NCBI GenBank assembly: GCA_021927905.1
Contig: BLLK01000057.1
Span: 186,001 to 250,000 of the forward strand
DNA from: Chaetoceros tenuissimus
Taxonomy: Eukaryota > Bacillariophyta > Thalassiosirophyceae > Chaetocerotales > Chaetocerotaceae
Direction of reading: 5' to 3'
Length of the DNA stretch: 64,000 bases
Of the stretch, positions 50,241 through 60,856 are shown piece by piece (positions within the stretch are counted from its first letter, which is position 1; every line of letters begins with the position of its first letter). The position numbers were made by a program, and so were the translations under genes. The notes under the pieces were generated by a model. The model saw only the letters and a program-made list of their open reading frames with translations. It had not been told where the DNA came from and ran no database searches.

Positions 50241-51961
50241 ATGGATGATCATCGCAACCCAAATGAAGCGCCTGCACGAAAAAAGGCGAGAGTAGAAGTA
50301 GAAGACTGTACTACGAGACGTACAGATGCGTTGACACGAAAGATCCAAAATCTTGCAAAAGAATTTCCTGAAATGAAATATGTACTTGATCTATCAGATC
50401 TACGAAATATAATTGAGCCTATTGTTACAAAGTATAAGGATGAAGTTGACGCAGACAAGAACAGACAACGACATGAAGCTAACTCTCCAATCTATATGTT
50501 ACCTGATGAAATGATTGCAAAGTGCTTCTCATATGTCAAGGGAAGCTATTTATTAGTTGCTCCAGTGTCAACGAAGTTCTATAAAGTTTACAAAGCTATG
50601 TATGCTGAAATACAAACTCACAATGAAGAGTATCCACATGTGTGTGAACTTGATATTTCCTTCACATTCTCAAATGGTTAAAGAATAATAACTACCTTCG
50701 TGATTTGAGCGACAGAAATCCTAGTCTGTGTTATGTTGCGCTTTGGTTCGGACACCTTGAGACTCTGAAATGGTTAAGAAGTAAAGGGTTCGATGCAAGT
50801 CAACTGAATAGAACAAATGCATATATGACACGAGCTGTTTTGAGTAAGAATATCGATTTCATATCATACTGCAAAGAAGAAGGATACTACTTCAATCGTG
50901 ATCATTCTCATGATATCGCAGCAATTCAAACAGATGACATAGACATATTTAAGTTTTGTTTCGAAAATGGATGTGAGTTCTCATCAGATGCTCTATCTGT
51001 TGCAGCAGCAAGAAATCTCTTGGATGTATGCAAATACCTCAGAAGCAAAGCCGTACAATGGGCACCAGACGCAATGGATTATGTTGTCCAATCTAAATCC
51101 CTTGAAATCTTAAAATTTGCTCATGAGAATGGTTGCGTCTGGACTCAAGAAACTTGGAAATATTGTGTGCTGTATGGAAATAATTGGGATATAATGAACT
51201 ATCTGCGTGAAAAGAAATGCCCATGAGATCCTGCAATTCACAAAATTACAAGGGATGGGGTTATTTTTTTTAAACAATCAGACTTGGTCGACTTCATCAT
51301 TTCAAAGAAATTGCCTTGGGAGGAAGAGCTGTTGCTGCAATGTATCCGTTACAAACTTAAAAAGGCAACAAGAGCTTTAGTTGAGAATTCCCCACGAGAA
51401 TCGCTCCCAAAGAGCCTATCCTATATTGCAGGAGTTTTAGATACTTCGTTTGATTTTGACATCATGAAATCTTTGCATTCTATGGGCATTCCTTTTGGAG
51501 AAGGTTTGCTGAAGAAATTTTGCGGCTATACTTCACCTGAAAAACTTGTAGAGATATCAAAATGGGCTCTCCAAAACTCTTACGAAATTGAGGAAGACGA
51601 AATCTACAAGGTTTTTTGTCAAACATGGTTTGACATTGGTATTCTTCGTCTTTTATATACAAATTCAGAACTTCGGCTCGACATGGTAGTCAAAAGATTA
51701 TTTCGAGACAAGCATTATAAAAAAGGATTCTTTAGATCTGAGCAGTTCCAACTCTTTCTGGATCTAAGTTGCACATTAACGAAATCTCTCACAAAGACAA
51801 TCTTGAAATGCTGGCTTTCAAATCAAGGCAATGATGTTTTACAGGATATAGTAGATATTCTTTTGTACTCAGAGCACCTTTCTATAGATGACATCTACAT
51901 GAATATTGAAGAAAGTGATGATGATGAAAGTGATGATGACGACGTTATCATCATGGATTGA
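50241..51961 (+). pseudogene. F-box-like/ankyrin copy A2, deleted and interrupted
   Basis: Closest to the gene at 29057-31210. The N-terminus and F-box-like region are kept (LPDEMIAKCFSYVKGSYLLV). About 130 codons are then missing, and the frame shifts near 50660, where HILKWLKNNNYLRDLSDRN resumes in another frame. Repeats continue to EKKCP, where TGA (51224-51226) replaces the Trp codon found in the paralogue. The frame remains open after it to the acidic tail (EESDDDESDDDD) and a stop at 51961. Three separate lesions make this a pseudogene. Confidence 0.8.
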
Positions 51962-52075
51962 TGGGAACACTTGAAGATTAATATTCATCAAATTCATTTT
52001 TGGATAATGTGTAATAACGGTAAATAAACGTATCAGACAAACTTCATCTTTTCCTCTTGTCCATTCATTTTAGAA

Positions 52076-53369
52076 GTGGTTACCACCACTGCCATTCGTC
52101 ACTTTCTCTTCTAGTGTCTATAGCTAATTTATAAGAGCATTGGCGAAAATTGATGTTTACTAGGAAACCTCAACCATGCCGCCAAGGTAAGATGCATTTG
52201 AGAATCATCTTGCCAAGGCGGGGGTGGGTGGGAGAGGCTTTTTAATTTTTCTATCTTATCTACTAAGCGTGAATTAAGAAACAACTGAGAACAACCATTA
52301 GGTAGTTGTTTCCTTTCAACATTCAAGTGTTGCTGGTGATGAAGAATATCTCGTTGAGGGGTACACGTGGATGTACATTGAAGGATGATAACCTGGTGTC
52401 TAACCCCTCTACGAGACGTTCCACATTTGCCGTGGTTACCACCACTGCCATTCGTCACTTTCTCTTCTAGTGTCTATAGCTAATTTATAAGAGCATTGGC
52501 GAAAATTGATGTTTACTAGGAAACCTCAACCATGCCGCCAAGGTAAGATGCATTTGAGAATCATCTTGCCTGCCACCAAAGCCATAGACGGGTGGGGTTT
52601 AAAAGAGAGGGACTTCTTGGTTTGGAATTAAGGTGAAATTGCCACCAGTCAGCATGCGTTGACTGAAGTGTTGCATAAGTTGAGAATTTTGCAGATGTAG
52701 GTATCGTAGCATTTCATCAGATCTCCAGCGTCCAAGAAGACGGATGACATCAGAATCGACATTTGCGCACAGCAGAGCATTTGCACCAGCAGCTCGCAAG
52801 CAGCGTGCGCTAACATCGGATGGAAGGAAACCAAGGGCGGGACCAAGAGCAGCAACATTTGTGCGAAGAGTGTTTGTTATATCAGATGGACAAACATGCA
52901 CAAGACGTTGTCGTTCTTGGCAAAAATATGTACACAGTGGTGTATTTGGTGCAGCGTTATGCTGTTTCAAATGAATGACTCTACGTGCCAGCGCTTTGAC
53001 TGGACAGAGGTAGAATTCTCCACTGCATGAGAGTCCAATGACTTCTCCACGAACTCCATTCTTTTGCGTAGTGAATGTTAATGAAACAAAAGTGGCTTGA
53101 CGGAGTTGTGTGGGTGTAGCTGTCATTGTATTGAGTCGCTGATGGCCAATCCAAAATTGAACATCAGCAAGAAGAAAGGGATCACTATCGGTGTTGGAGT
53201 AAGAATATTCTCCAGGACGAAGAAGAAAGAAGAAAGCAATGATTATCATGTCGGCTGTGGCATGTTGATTGAAGCTGTTGCCAGAGAAAGCAATTTGTAC
53301 ACGTGGATGTACATTGAAGGATGATAACCTGGTGTCTAACCCCTCTACGAGACGTTCCACATTTGCCGT
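52076..53369 (-). mobile_element. Two tandem Crypton-like recombinase elements, one internally deleted
   Basis: End sequence C occurs at 52076-52214 and 52432-52570 (139 bp, identical by eye). End sequence D occurs at 52361-52433 and 53297-53369 (73 bp). The order C-D-C-D with D1 and C2 abutting suggests two head-to-tail copies: a 358-bp one without a gene and a 938-bp one with a tyrosine recombinase. They lie in the spacer between ankyrin copies A2 and B2, where the equivalent A1/B1 spacer has no insert. Confidence 0.6.
52599..53369 (-). pseudogene. Crypton-like tyrosine recombinase fragment
   Basis: About 256 codons without an ATG at the 5' end, where the element end truncates it. The frame has FFFLLRPGEYSY with the first catalytic Arg, LTFTTQKNGVRGE, CPVKALARRV, DVSARCLRAAGANALLC and IRLLGRWRSDEMLRYLH with a Tyr nucleophile. 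These match the single-ORF recombinases of Crypton-type elements known in oomycetes and diatoms. There is no reverse transcriptase nearby on this strand. The DNA-binding N-terminus is missing, so it is probably inactive. Confidence 0.65.
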
Positions 53370-53422
53370 TCTCAACAGATCCAAGGCGTCATGATTTGGT
53401 TCACTAAGTAAGCTTATTAACT

Positions 53423-55618
53423 ATGACTTCTAGAAAAGACCACGAAAATGAAGCGCCTACAAGGAAAAGGGCCAGGGTAGAAGACCACTATTGCAAAAAG
53501 CGACTAGAACAGTTGACACATAAAATTCAAGACCTCGCAGAATCTTTCCCCGAGTTGAAATATATAATTGATATTTCAAATCTTTCAAAGATTGTTGAGC
53601 CTGCTGTTATCAAGTATAAACATGAAGTCGACGCAAAGAAGAATGAAAAGAATTCCTTGATCTATAGGATGCCGGATGAACTACTCAAGTCATGTTTTTC
53701 TTACGTTGGCAAAGGTAGCTTTTTATTGGTTGCTCCAGTCTCAAAAAAGTTTCATCATATGTACAAAACATTATTCAAAGGAGACTATGATAGATTCAAT
53801 AAGGCCTCTAAATGGCACACTTTCTACAGTACGGCTGCAACTGATCTATCTACAGCAAAGTACTGTCTTGATGTTGTAGGCTGTAAGGAAACAAGAGAAT
53901 ACTATAAGAGAGATATCATGGCTAAAATTTTTGTTCAAGCTGCATACAAAGGTCAAATAGATATTATAAAGCTTGCTGATCATCTTGATTTTTCATACTT
54001 CTGGAATAAGGAATTTGATAGTATATTAAGATTACTACGCCGTCCAATTGAGAAGATTGCAGAATTAGGACATCTGAATGTTCTCAAGTTTCTACATGAA
54101 AACTTCAACATGCATTTTGCGCTACCTATGGCATCTCGGGGTGCAGCTTTCGGTGGGCAAATACACATTTTGAAATGGCTTAAAGAAAATAAGATACTCT
54201 ATGATTTGAAACAACATGTTCAAAGAGATACATTATGTTACTCTGCACTTGCAGGTGGCCAATTGGAGACTCTTAAATGGTTACGTAAGGAAGGTTTCAA
54301 CTTGAGTGAAAGAGTTATCATTCATGAGTCACCCTTTGAAATAGGAAATATGGCCACTGCAATCAAAACCGGAAATATTGAATTGATCAAATACTGCAAA
54401 GATCTAGGTTTCAATTTCGAAATTCAATCTCATTATATTGATGAGCGAGATGATTGTTTGGCTATTATGACCGGCAACATTGATTTGATTAGGTATTGCT
54501 CTGAAATTGGCTGTGAATTTACTGAAAGAATTTGGGAATTTGCCTATGAACATGTCACTGTGGAGATTTTGGAATTCCTAAGAAGTAAATCTTTGCCGTG
54601 GTCGTCGAAGATTATCAATCGCGCAGCAGAATTTAATCAGTTTGACGTGTTAAAATATGCTCATGAAAATGGCTGCGAATGGTCTAAGGAGGCATGGCAA
54701 AGATGTATGAAACAAAAACCTTGCATCAATTGGGATATTGTACATTATCTACATGAGAAGAAATGTCCATGGGAGCCTGATCTTGATCTTCAAGAGATCA
54801 AGGGCGCAGAGGACAGACTACGAGTTTTGCAATTCATATTTTCAAAGAAGCTACTTTTGGATGAGAACGTCTTGATTCAATGTTTAAAAAAAGGATGGCC
54901 GAAAGAGACAAAGCTCATAATTGAAAATACAACTTATAAGGTTATGCTAGGAAGCCTCAAATATGTTATGGAGACATACAACTGCAATCTTGAAACAATA
55001 CAATACTTGCATAGTATAGACCATCCTTTTGGGAAACGATTTTTGAGGAAAATATCTTACCTTGACATACCTGACCAAGAAAAAATACTTGTCTGGGCAT
55101 TGGAGAATGGTTGCCAGGTTAAAGATACTGAAGAACTTTACCGAGTCGTAAAAAATGTGCAATTTTACAAGAAAGAATGGCTAGGTCTACTATTATCCAG
55201 GAAGAAGTTTTCTGGATTAGATCAGATTGTTGAAAGGATAATTAGAAATCAGCTGTATCGGGAAGGATTTGGACTAGAACAGTTCCAACTATTTCTCAAC
55301 CATGGATGTTCAATGTCTCCAAGTCTAGTCAAGACGATTTACAAATATTGGCTTTTGGATTCAACAAACAAAAGTTTGAATGAAATAGTAGCGTTTATAT
55401 CAAGCTCTAATCATTCTCAACCATCTATTGACGAGCTTTATAGTTGTTTTGAGTTAGGTTTCAGTAGTACTGATAGCGATGAAGAATGCAATGAGGAAGA
55501 TGGTAATGATGAAGATGACTATAACTCAACTTCTTTGCCTATATATGATGAACTATATGATAGCGGCAATGATGACGACGATACTGACTCAGCTTCTAAT
55601 TGGTACGAAGTTATTTAA
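53423..55618 (+). CDS. F-box-like/ankyrin-repeat protein (family copy B2)
   Basis: Intact 731-aa single-exon gene. It has the family N-terminus (RKRARVED, IQDLAESFPELKYIIDIS), an F-box-like MPDELLKSCFSYVGKGSFLL (about residues 82-101), many ankyrin-type units (GGQIHILKWLKENK, GGQLETLKWLRKEGF, FDVLKYAHENGCEWS) and a long acidic tail with ELYDSGNDDDDTDS. It is the full-length reference for the truncated B1 gene and the frameshifted B3 gene. A protein-binding adaptor role is inferred as for copy A1. Only about 35 bp of its ancestral promoter remains before the Crypton-like insertion. Confidence 0.75.
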   Translation: MTSRKDHENEAPTRKRARVEDHYCKKRLEQLTHKIQDLAESFPELKYIIDISNLSKIVEPAVIKYKHEVDAKKNEKNSLIYRMPDELLKSCFSYVGKGSFLLVAPVSKKFHHMYKTLFKGDYDRFNKASKWHTFYSTAATDLSTAKYCLDVVGCKETREYYKRDIMAKIFVQAAYKGQIDIIKLADHLDFSYFWNKEFDSILRLLRRPIEKIAELGHLNVLKFLHENFNMHFALPMASRGAAFGGQIHILKWLKENKILYDLKQHVQRDTLCYSALAGGQLETLKWLRKEGFNLSERVIIHESPFEIGNMATAIKTGNIELIKYCKDLGFNFEIQSHYIDERDDCLAIMTGNIDLIRYCSEIGCEFTERIWEFAYEHVTVEILEFLRSKSLPWSSKIINRAAEFNQFDVLKYAHENGCEWSKEAWQRCMKQKPCINWDIVHYLHEKKCPWEPDLDLQEIKGAEDRLRVLQFIFSKKLLLDENVLIQCLKKGWPKETKLIIENTTYKVMLGSLKYVMETYNCNLETIQYLHSIDHPFGKRFLRKISYLDIPDQEKILVWALENGCQVKDTEELYRVVKNVQFYKKEWLGLLLSRKKFSGLDQIVERIIRNQLYREGFGLEQFQLFLNHGCSMSPSLVKTIYKYWLLDSTNKSLNEIVAFISSSNHSQPSIDELYSCFELGFSSTDSDEECNEEDGNDEDDYNSTSLPIYDELYDSGNDDDDTDSASNWYEVI

Positions 55619-55957
55619 AAAAAGAGAATGATTGATAAAATAGGATGTACAACACTCTGATATTTCAAATTTCTTATCAGCTTTACAAGGTAGGATTTCA
55701 AGTAGAGCATTTTAAACTGTTTCTTGATCATGGTTATCAATTATCTGTTCTCATTAGAGATAGGACACCTTCTTTCATCGTTTCAACCAATTTATTTATT
55801 TCTTGTATGAATGTTCTATAACGGCTAAAAACGTATCAGAAAATTGTCACATTTTTTCTAATCCCACAAAGCACGTTAACGGCCACTTTTGGCCTGGTTT
55901 CAGCACTTCCTTTAACGCAACAACATCGAGGACTAAACACAATTCTTTTCACGAAAC
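55619..55957. other. Spacer with ankyrin-family relic
   Basis: At about 55678-55750 the + strand still encodes LYKVGFQVEHFKLFLDHGYQLS, matching LYREGFGLEQFQLFLNHGC near the end of copies B2 and B3. It is a decayed remnant of another family member. The rest is AT-rich without features. Confidence 0.55.
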
Positions 55958-58062
55958 ATGACTCCTAGTCCAAACGAAATGCCCGCAAGTAAAAGGGCCA
56001 GGGCGGAAGATGAGGACTTGTTTTGTACAACAAAGCGAACAGAAGAGTTGACACATAAAATTCAAGATCTTGCAAAATCTTTTCCCGAATTGAAATATAT
56101 GATTAAGCTTTCAGACCTTTCAAACGTTGTTGAGTCTGCTATTATCAAGTATAAAATTGAAGTTGCAACAGAGCAGAATGAAAAGAACTCGTTGATCTAC
56201 AAGATACCGGATGAAATACTGAAATCATGTTTCTCTTTCGTTGGTCGAGGTAACTTTTTATTGGTTGCTCCAGTCTCAAAGAAGTTTCATCATATGTACA
56301 AAACCATATTCAAAGGTGACTACGAAAGTTTCAGTAAAAGCGATAAATGGCACACTCACTACAGTACGGCTGCAACTAGTGTTTCTACAGCAAAGTACTG
56401 TCTTGATATCATACGCTGCAGGGATTGGTATTTCGATTACCCTAATCAAATTTTTGTTGAAGCTGCATACAAAGGCAAAACAGATATTTTAAAGCTTTCT
56501 CGTGATCTTCATACTTTCTCATGCTTCTGGGACGTTGATGATGATGATGAAATTGGGTTACTACGCCGTCCAATTGAGAGAATTGCAAAATTTGGACATC
56601 TCAATGTTCTTCAGTTTCTCAAGGATAACTTCAATCTGCATTTTGCGCTTCCAATGGCATCTCGTGGTGCAGCGTTTGGAGGTCATATCCATATTCTAAA
56701 ATGGCTCAAAGCCAATAATATTCTCTATGATTTGAAAGATGGTCAAAATGATACACTGTGTTACTCTGCACTCGCAGGTGGCCAATTAGAGACTCTTAAA
56801 TGGTTACGTAAAGAAGGTTTCGACTTGAGTGAAAGAATTATCAATACAGAATCTTCTTTTCATCTAGGAAATATGGCTGCTGCAATAAAGACTGGAAATA
56901 TTGAAATGATTGAATACTGCCACGAACAAGGTTTCAGTTTTGAAGTTCATCTCCTTACAGATCGAGACAATGTGACTGTTTAGCTGTTGCTACTGGCAAC
57001 ATTGATCTAATAAGATATTGCTCTGAAATTGGCCTCGAATTTACTCAAAGAGTTCTAGAGTATGCCTATAAACGTGTTACTTTGGATTCTCTGAAATTTC
57101 TACGAAGCAAATCTTTGCCATGGTCGTCAGAGACAATTGAACATGCCGCAAAATTAAATCAATTTGACGTGTTAAAATATGCACATGAGAATGGGTGCGA
57201 ATGGTTTCCAGAGACATGGAGATGTTGCATGAAACAAAAACCTCGTATCAATATGGACATGGTGCAATATTTACATGAGAACAATTGTCCATGGGAGCCT
57301 GAGATTGATCTAAATGATATTAGTGACAAATCAGATAGAACACGAATATTGGAATTCATATTTACAAAGAAACTACCCTTGGATGATCAGGTTCTGTTTG
57401 ATTGCATAAACAGAAATTGGTTGAAAGAGACAAAGCTCATAATTGAAAACACAGACTCTAAGAATATGCCAGAGAGTCTCGTAATCCTTAGAGAGAAAGC
57501 CCAATCGTGTAATCTCGAAACAATGCAATACTTGCACAGTAAAGGCATCCCTTTCGGAAAAGGGTTTTTGAGAAAATTCGCTTGTTACAACGAAAGAGAA
57601 ATACCTATATGGGGATTGGAGAATGGTTGCAATGTTGAAGATACAGAAGATTTGTATAAAATTGCAAAAGATGCGCAATTTTTTAACAAAAAATTGTCAG
57701 AGTTATTACTAAGCAATAAGAAGTTTTCAGGATTGGATCAGATTCTTGAAAGGATCATCAAACATGAACTTTATCGGGAAGGATTTGGACTGGAAAGATT
57801 CAAACTATTCCTTGATCATGGTTGTCCAATTTCTCTGGGTGTAGTAAAAACAATTTACAAGTATTGGCTTTTGAATTCGAACGATGATTTGAGTGAAATT
57901 GTTGCGTTTATACTCAACTCAAAACATTCTGAACCATCTATTGACGAGCTTTATGAGTCTTTTGAAGAAGGCTTCGATAGTGATAGCGACAAAGAAAGTA
58001 ATGACAGTAGTGATGACGATGACAGCTATGTCCCAAACTTGTGGCCTCTGTTTGGTTTTTAA
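55958..58062 (+). pseudogene. F-box-like/ankyrin copy B3, single frameshift
   Basis: Starts MTPSPNEMPASKRARAED and follows copy B2 through the F-box-like region (KIPDEILKSCFSFVGRG) and repeats. At about 56968 one base appears to be missing (GAC-AA-TGT where the related copies have GAC-CAA-TGT), so the frame ends at TAG near 56983. One frame over, the family sequence continues as CDCLAVATGNIDLIRYCSE to 58062 with an acidic tail (DSDSDKESNDSSDDDD). With that base restored the gene would be about 700 aa and otherwise undamaged. It is either a sequencing error or a very recent lesion. Confidence 0.75.
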
Positions 58063-58157
58063 CTCTTCCCTACTTCATAATAGGGGTTCAATATACAATA
58101 ATGTATAGAAAAGTGTTATCTCTACTATCATACTTTATGAAGCTACAACTAATTCGT

Positions 58158-59379
58158 CTAAAAAGCCTCACTAAAACCAGCAACTCTACTTTCTTGACCT
58201 TCCAGTACTCTTACAATGTTGGTACTAGTTCTTCCCATCGCAGAGACAATCTTTTGCACCATACGCATAGCTTGCGACTGTTCTCTCATGGAAGACCCCT
58301 TGCCAACCCAAACAAAGACTTTATAACCAGTATCAATGATGCATACATTGTCACTCTCAAGATTAGATTGAGTAGCATCGACAGTCTTGACCTTGATGAA
58401 AGAATCTTCTTCAAACAAGATATACATTTTCGTATCTTCGGTAGAAGGCAAATCATGATTATTCTCACATCCCTTTTCCTTGATGTCACCTTTACCACCT
58501 AGAAATTCAAAGAATGTCTCATTATCCCCTACATCTTCTTCCACGGTAGCATGTCCACTTCTTGAAATTTCAAGATTATGAGCCAACTCTGCCGCTTTAT
58601 TCTTTTCAAAAGGAGAAGCATACTCTCCAAACCACGTATAAATCACCTTTTCCGTATCCAACAAGAAGGTATCCGATTGATTCAAAGAGTCACAAGACAA
58701 AGGAACATGCGTCGCTCTCGTATTTCTTCCAGTTTTACGAATCAGATACAATCTAGGCGGTAACCCTACTTCATTCGAATCATTTTCAATGGTACGAAAC
58801 CCACCATCAATCCCACCATTTAAATAAGTTATAGTTCCACCTAACGCCTGTAGAAAGTGTTCACTTTCATAATGTTGTACTTCACGATGTTGAACAGGTG
58901 CATCACCCAATAAATCATCCAATTCGACAGATTTATAAGCTGCAACTCCATACTCGTCTTGACTTGATTCTTGACCAATCCAGAAATAAATATCATACAA
59001 TAAAGCGTCGGAATTTGGATCCTGAGTGGTTTGTAGGATAATGTACGAATCACCCGAGTAGAATTTTCCATAGAGGGCAGGAGGCCAGGGGTTGATTCCG
59101 AATTTTGGGTTTCCTTCTTCTGTTCGACTGTTTTCGACGCGAAAGATTTCGATTCCTGGTGATTGGCCGACTCCTTCCCAATTGACTTCTAGTTCTGCTG
59201 CTGCCTGAAGAAAGGTGAAGAGTTAGTTTTGAGTTCGCTGTATCTTTCTTTCTTCTTTCTTGTTGTTCGCTCTGCCTAGTTGCTTTTGACACGACTTGAG
59301 TTCTTACCTGCTTCGTCTTTCTATCCTCCTCTGTACCGATAAAGGCCAAGTTTGATTCTTCTAGTAGAGTATCCATCAT
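58158..59379 (-). CDS. Gelsolin/severin-like actin-binding protein
   Basis: Two exons, 59379-59308 and 59204-58158, with a 103-bp GT-AG intron, give 372 aa. Three gelsolin-type domains are visible. Domain 1 has GIEIFRVEN, LYGKFYSGDSYIILQT and YDIYFWIGQESSQDE. Domain 2 has RLYLIRKTG, CDSLNQSDTFLLDT and YTWFGEYASPFEKNKA. Domain 3 has FIKVKTVDATQSNL, NVCIIDTGYKVFVWVGKG and EQSQAM. Three domains and about 370 residues match severin/fragmin rather than six-domain gelsolin or villin. The expected role is Ca2+-regulated severing and capping of actin filaments. It converges on copy B3, 95 bp apart. Confidence 0.85.
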
Positions 59380-60005
59380 GTAAATGTTTTGTTTGTGTTA
59401 GGAGAATGAGTTGCTTTAGAGTTTGTATTCGTTAGATTATGAGATGTGTAAAGAGAATTTTGCAAGAGGAACGGGTAAATATCTTTCAATCGTGCTAAAT
59501 TTGTCAGAAAACGACTGAACAATCACACTCTTTTTCGTTTTTCATTTCGTTGATAAATGATAGAATACCTTCCATCTATGTTTTCAAAATTCCTGATAAA
59601 TAAGAAATAATGAATAAATAAACAAATATTATTGAGGTTGTTATTGTCATACTCTGCGTAGTCATACGCAAATTACATATGCAAAGCAAGAGCCCCTGTC
59701 CGTGCATTCTTTTTTGCCTATTTGAGCACATGAAATCTCGTTTCAAAATTGGTCATCTTGTTTTTCTGTAGAATGAGATTTTTAACTAACATGCTACTAA
59801 TGCTTTTTGCTACGCGTTACAAAGTATTTTCCTTCAATCACTGCATAAATATAATTTGCAAACTTTTTTATATTATTTGCCTCCACATAGATTTTAGAAG
59901 GCAAAATGCAACATTATGTATCTTGTCTACAGATAGGAAGCAGTAAGATATATAGAAAGATTTGTAATCAGTGTCTGTAAGTAGGTAATTACTTGGAAAA
60001 GCAAT
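59380..60005. other. Intergenic region without supported gene
   Basis: AT-rich, with scattered short open frames only. Probably includes the promoter of the gelsolin-like gene at its left side. Confidence 0.3.
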
Positions 60006-60067
60006 CTACTTGTAAGAAATAACATATCTTCCATCGCTTCCTTTCTCAATTCGTGGCTCGTGGCCAA

Positions 60068-60463
60068 TCATTTTTTGCAATTGAGATTTAACTTCTCTTC
60101 TAAACTCTTTTCTCGTCTGTTTGCTTGTTTAAAAGACCATTGTTGCCATTTCAACTGCTGCTCCAGAATATTTTTAATCTCATTGAGATTCTCATTTACA
60201 CTAGCGATGTTGTCATGGATTTTAGTAATCTCTGAAGACTGCTTATCTACAATCTTTTTCAAATCTTTTATCCCAGTAGTATTGCTTGCCATATCGCTAG
60301 AGAGGGTTGCAAGATTTCTATTGAATTCCTCCATCTCCTCTTTTGCCAACTTTGTCTGTAGAGTCAGGGAATCAACTTCTAAGGTGACTGCCTCTTCAAG
60401 GTCGTCGCCGGAACGAGATAACTTGTTCTTTGCGTCAGACATGCTATCACTCTTTATAGTCAT
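60068..60463 (-). CDS. Small coiled-coil protein
   Basis: 131-aa protein with long heptad-like stretches (LTLQTKLAKEEMEEFNRNL, then IKDLKKIVDKQSSEI and LNEIKNILEQQLKW), so an extended coiled coil from about residue 25 to 105 is likely. No membrane segment or signal peptide. Near the end, a second frame (KSQLQKMIGHEPRIEKGS) stays open to a stop at 60006. A frameshift near 60110-60125 may therefore have cut a longer protein. Function unknown. Confidence 0.5.
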   Translation of the reverse strand: MTIKSDSMSDAKNKLSRSGDDLEEAVTLEVDSLTLQTKLAKEEMEEFNRNLATLSSDMASNTTGIKDLKKIVDKQSSEITKIHDNIASVNENLNEIKNILEQQLKWQQWSFKQANRREKSLEEKLNLNCKK

Positions 60464-60856
60464 GAATTGAAGTAAATATTTATTGACCGAAAAGTATACA
60501 AGAAGATAATTTTAATTGATTCTATTCCTATTTGTGACGGGATTTGTAGGAATAGATTTTGGCGGAAGGATAAAAGATGGGACTTGCAGATCTAACTTTG
60601 AAAGACTATATTTGAGAGCTTCTTTCGTGCGAGAAAATGAGATAGCAAGTTGAATAATCTAGGTAACACCATTTTTCAAATCATGCTAAATGTTACTTTC
60701 TTTATGATATGATGCATATTTGCAAGGGAAAAGGAGACATACAAAAGCAAAGAAGACCCTATCTCCATTTCTGGAAAGAAAGAAGCAAGACAATTTGTAT
60801 ATGCATTCTGCTTATGGAAGCCCGGTATATACATATGCTGATTCACAAGACGGTGC
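60464..60856. other. Intergenic spacer with GATGGGACT element
   Basis: GATGGGACT occurs at 60576-60584, about 110 bp upstream of the coiled-coil gene. No gene supported. Confidence 0.3.

Noticed and set aside
60060-60470. 136-codon + strand frame opposite the coiled-coil gene
   Set aside because: The minus-strand reading has clear heptad periodicity; the + frame is its shadow.
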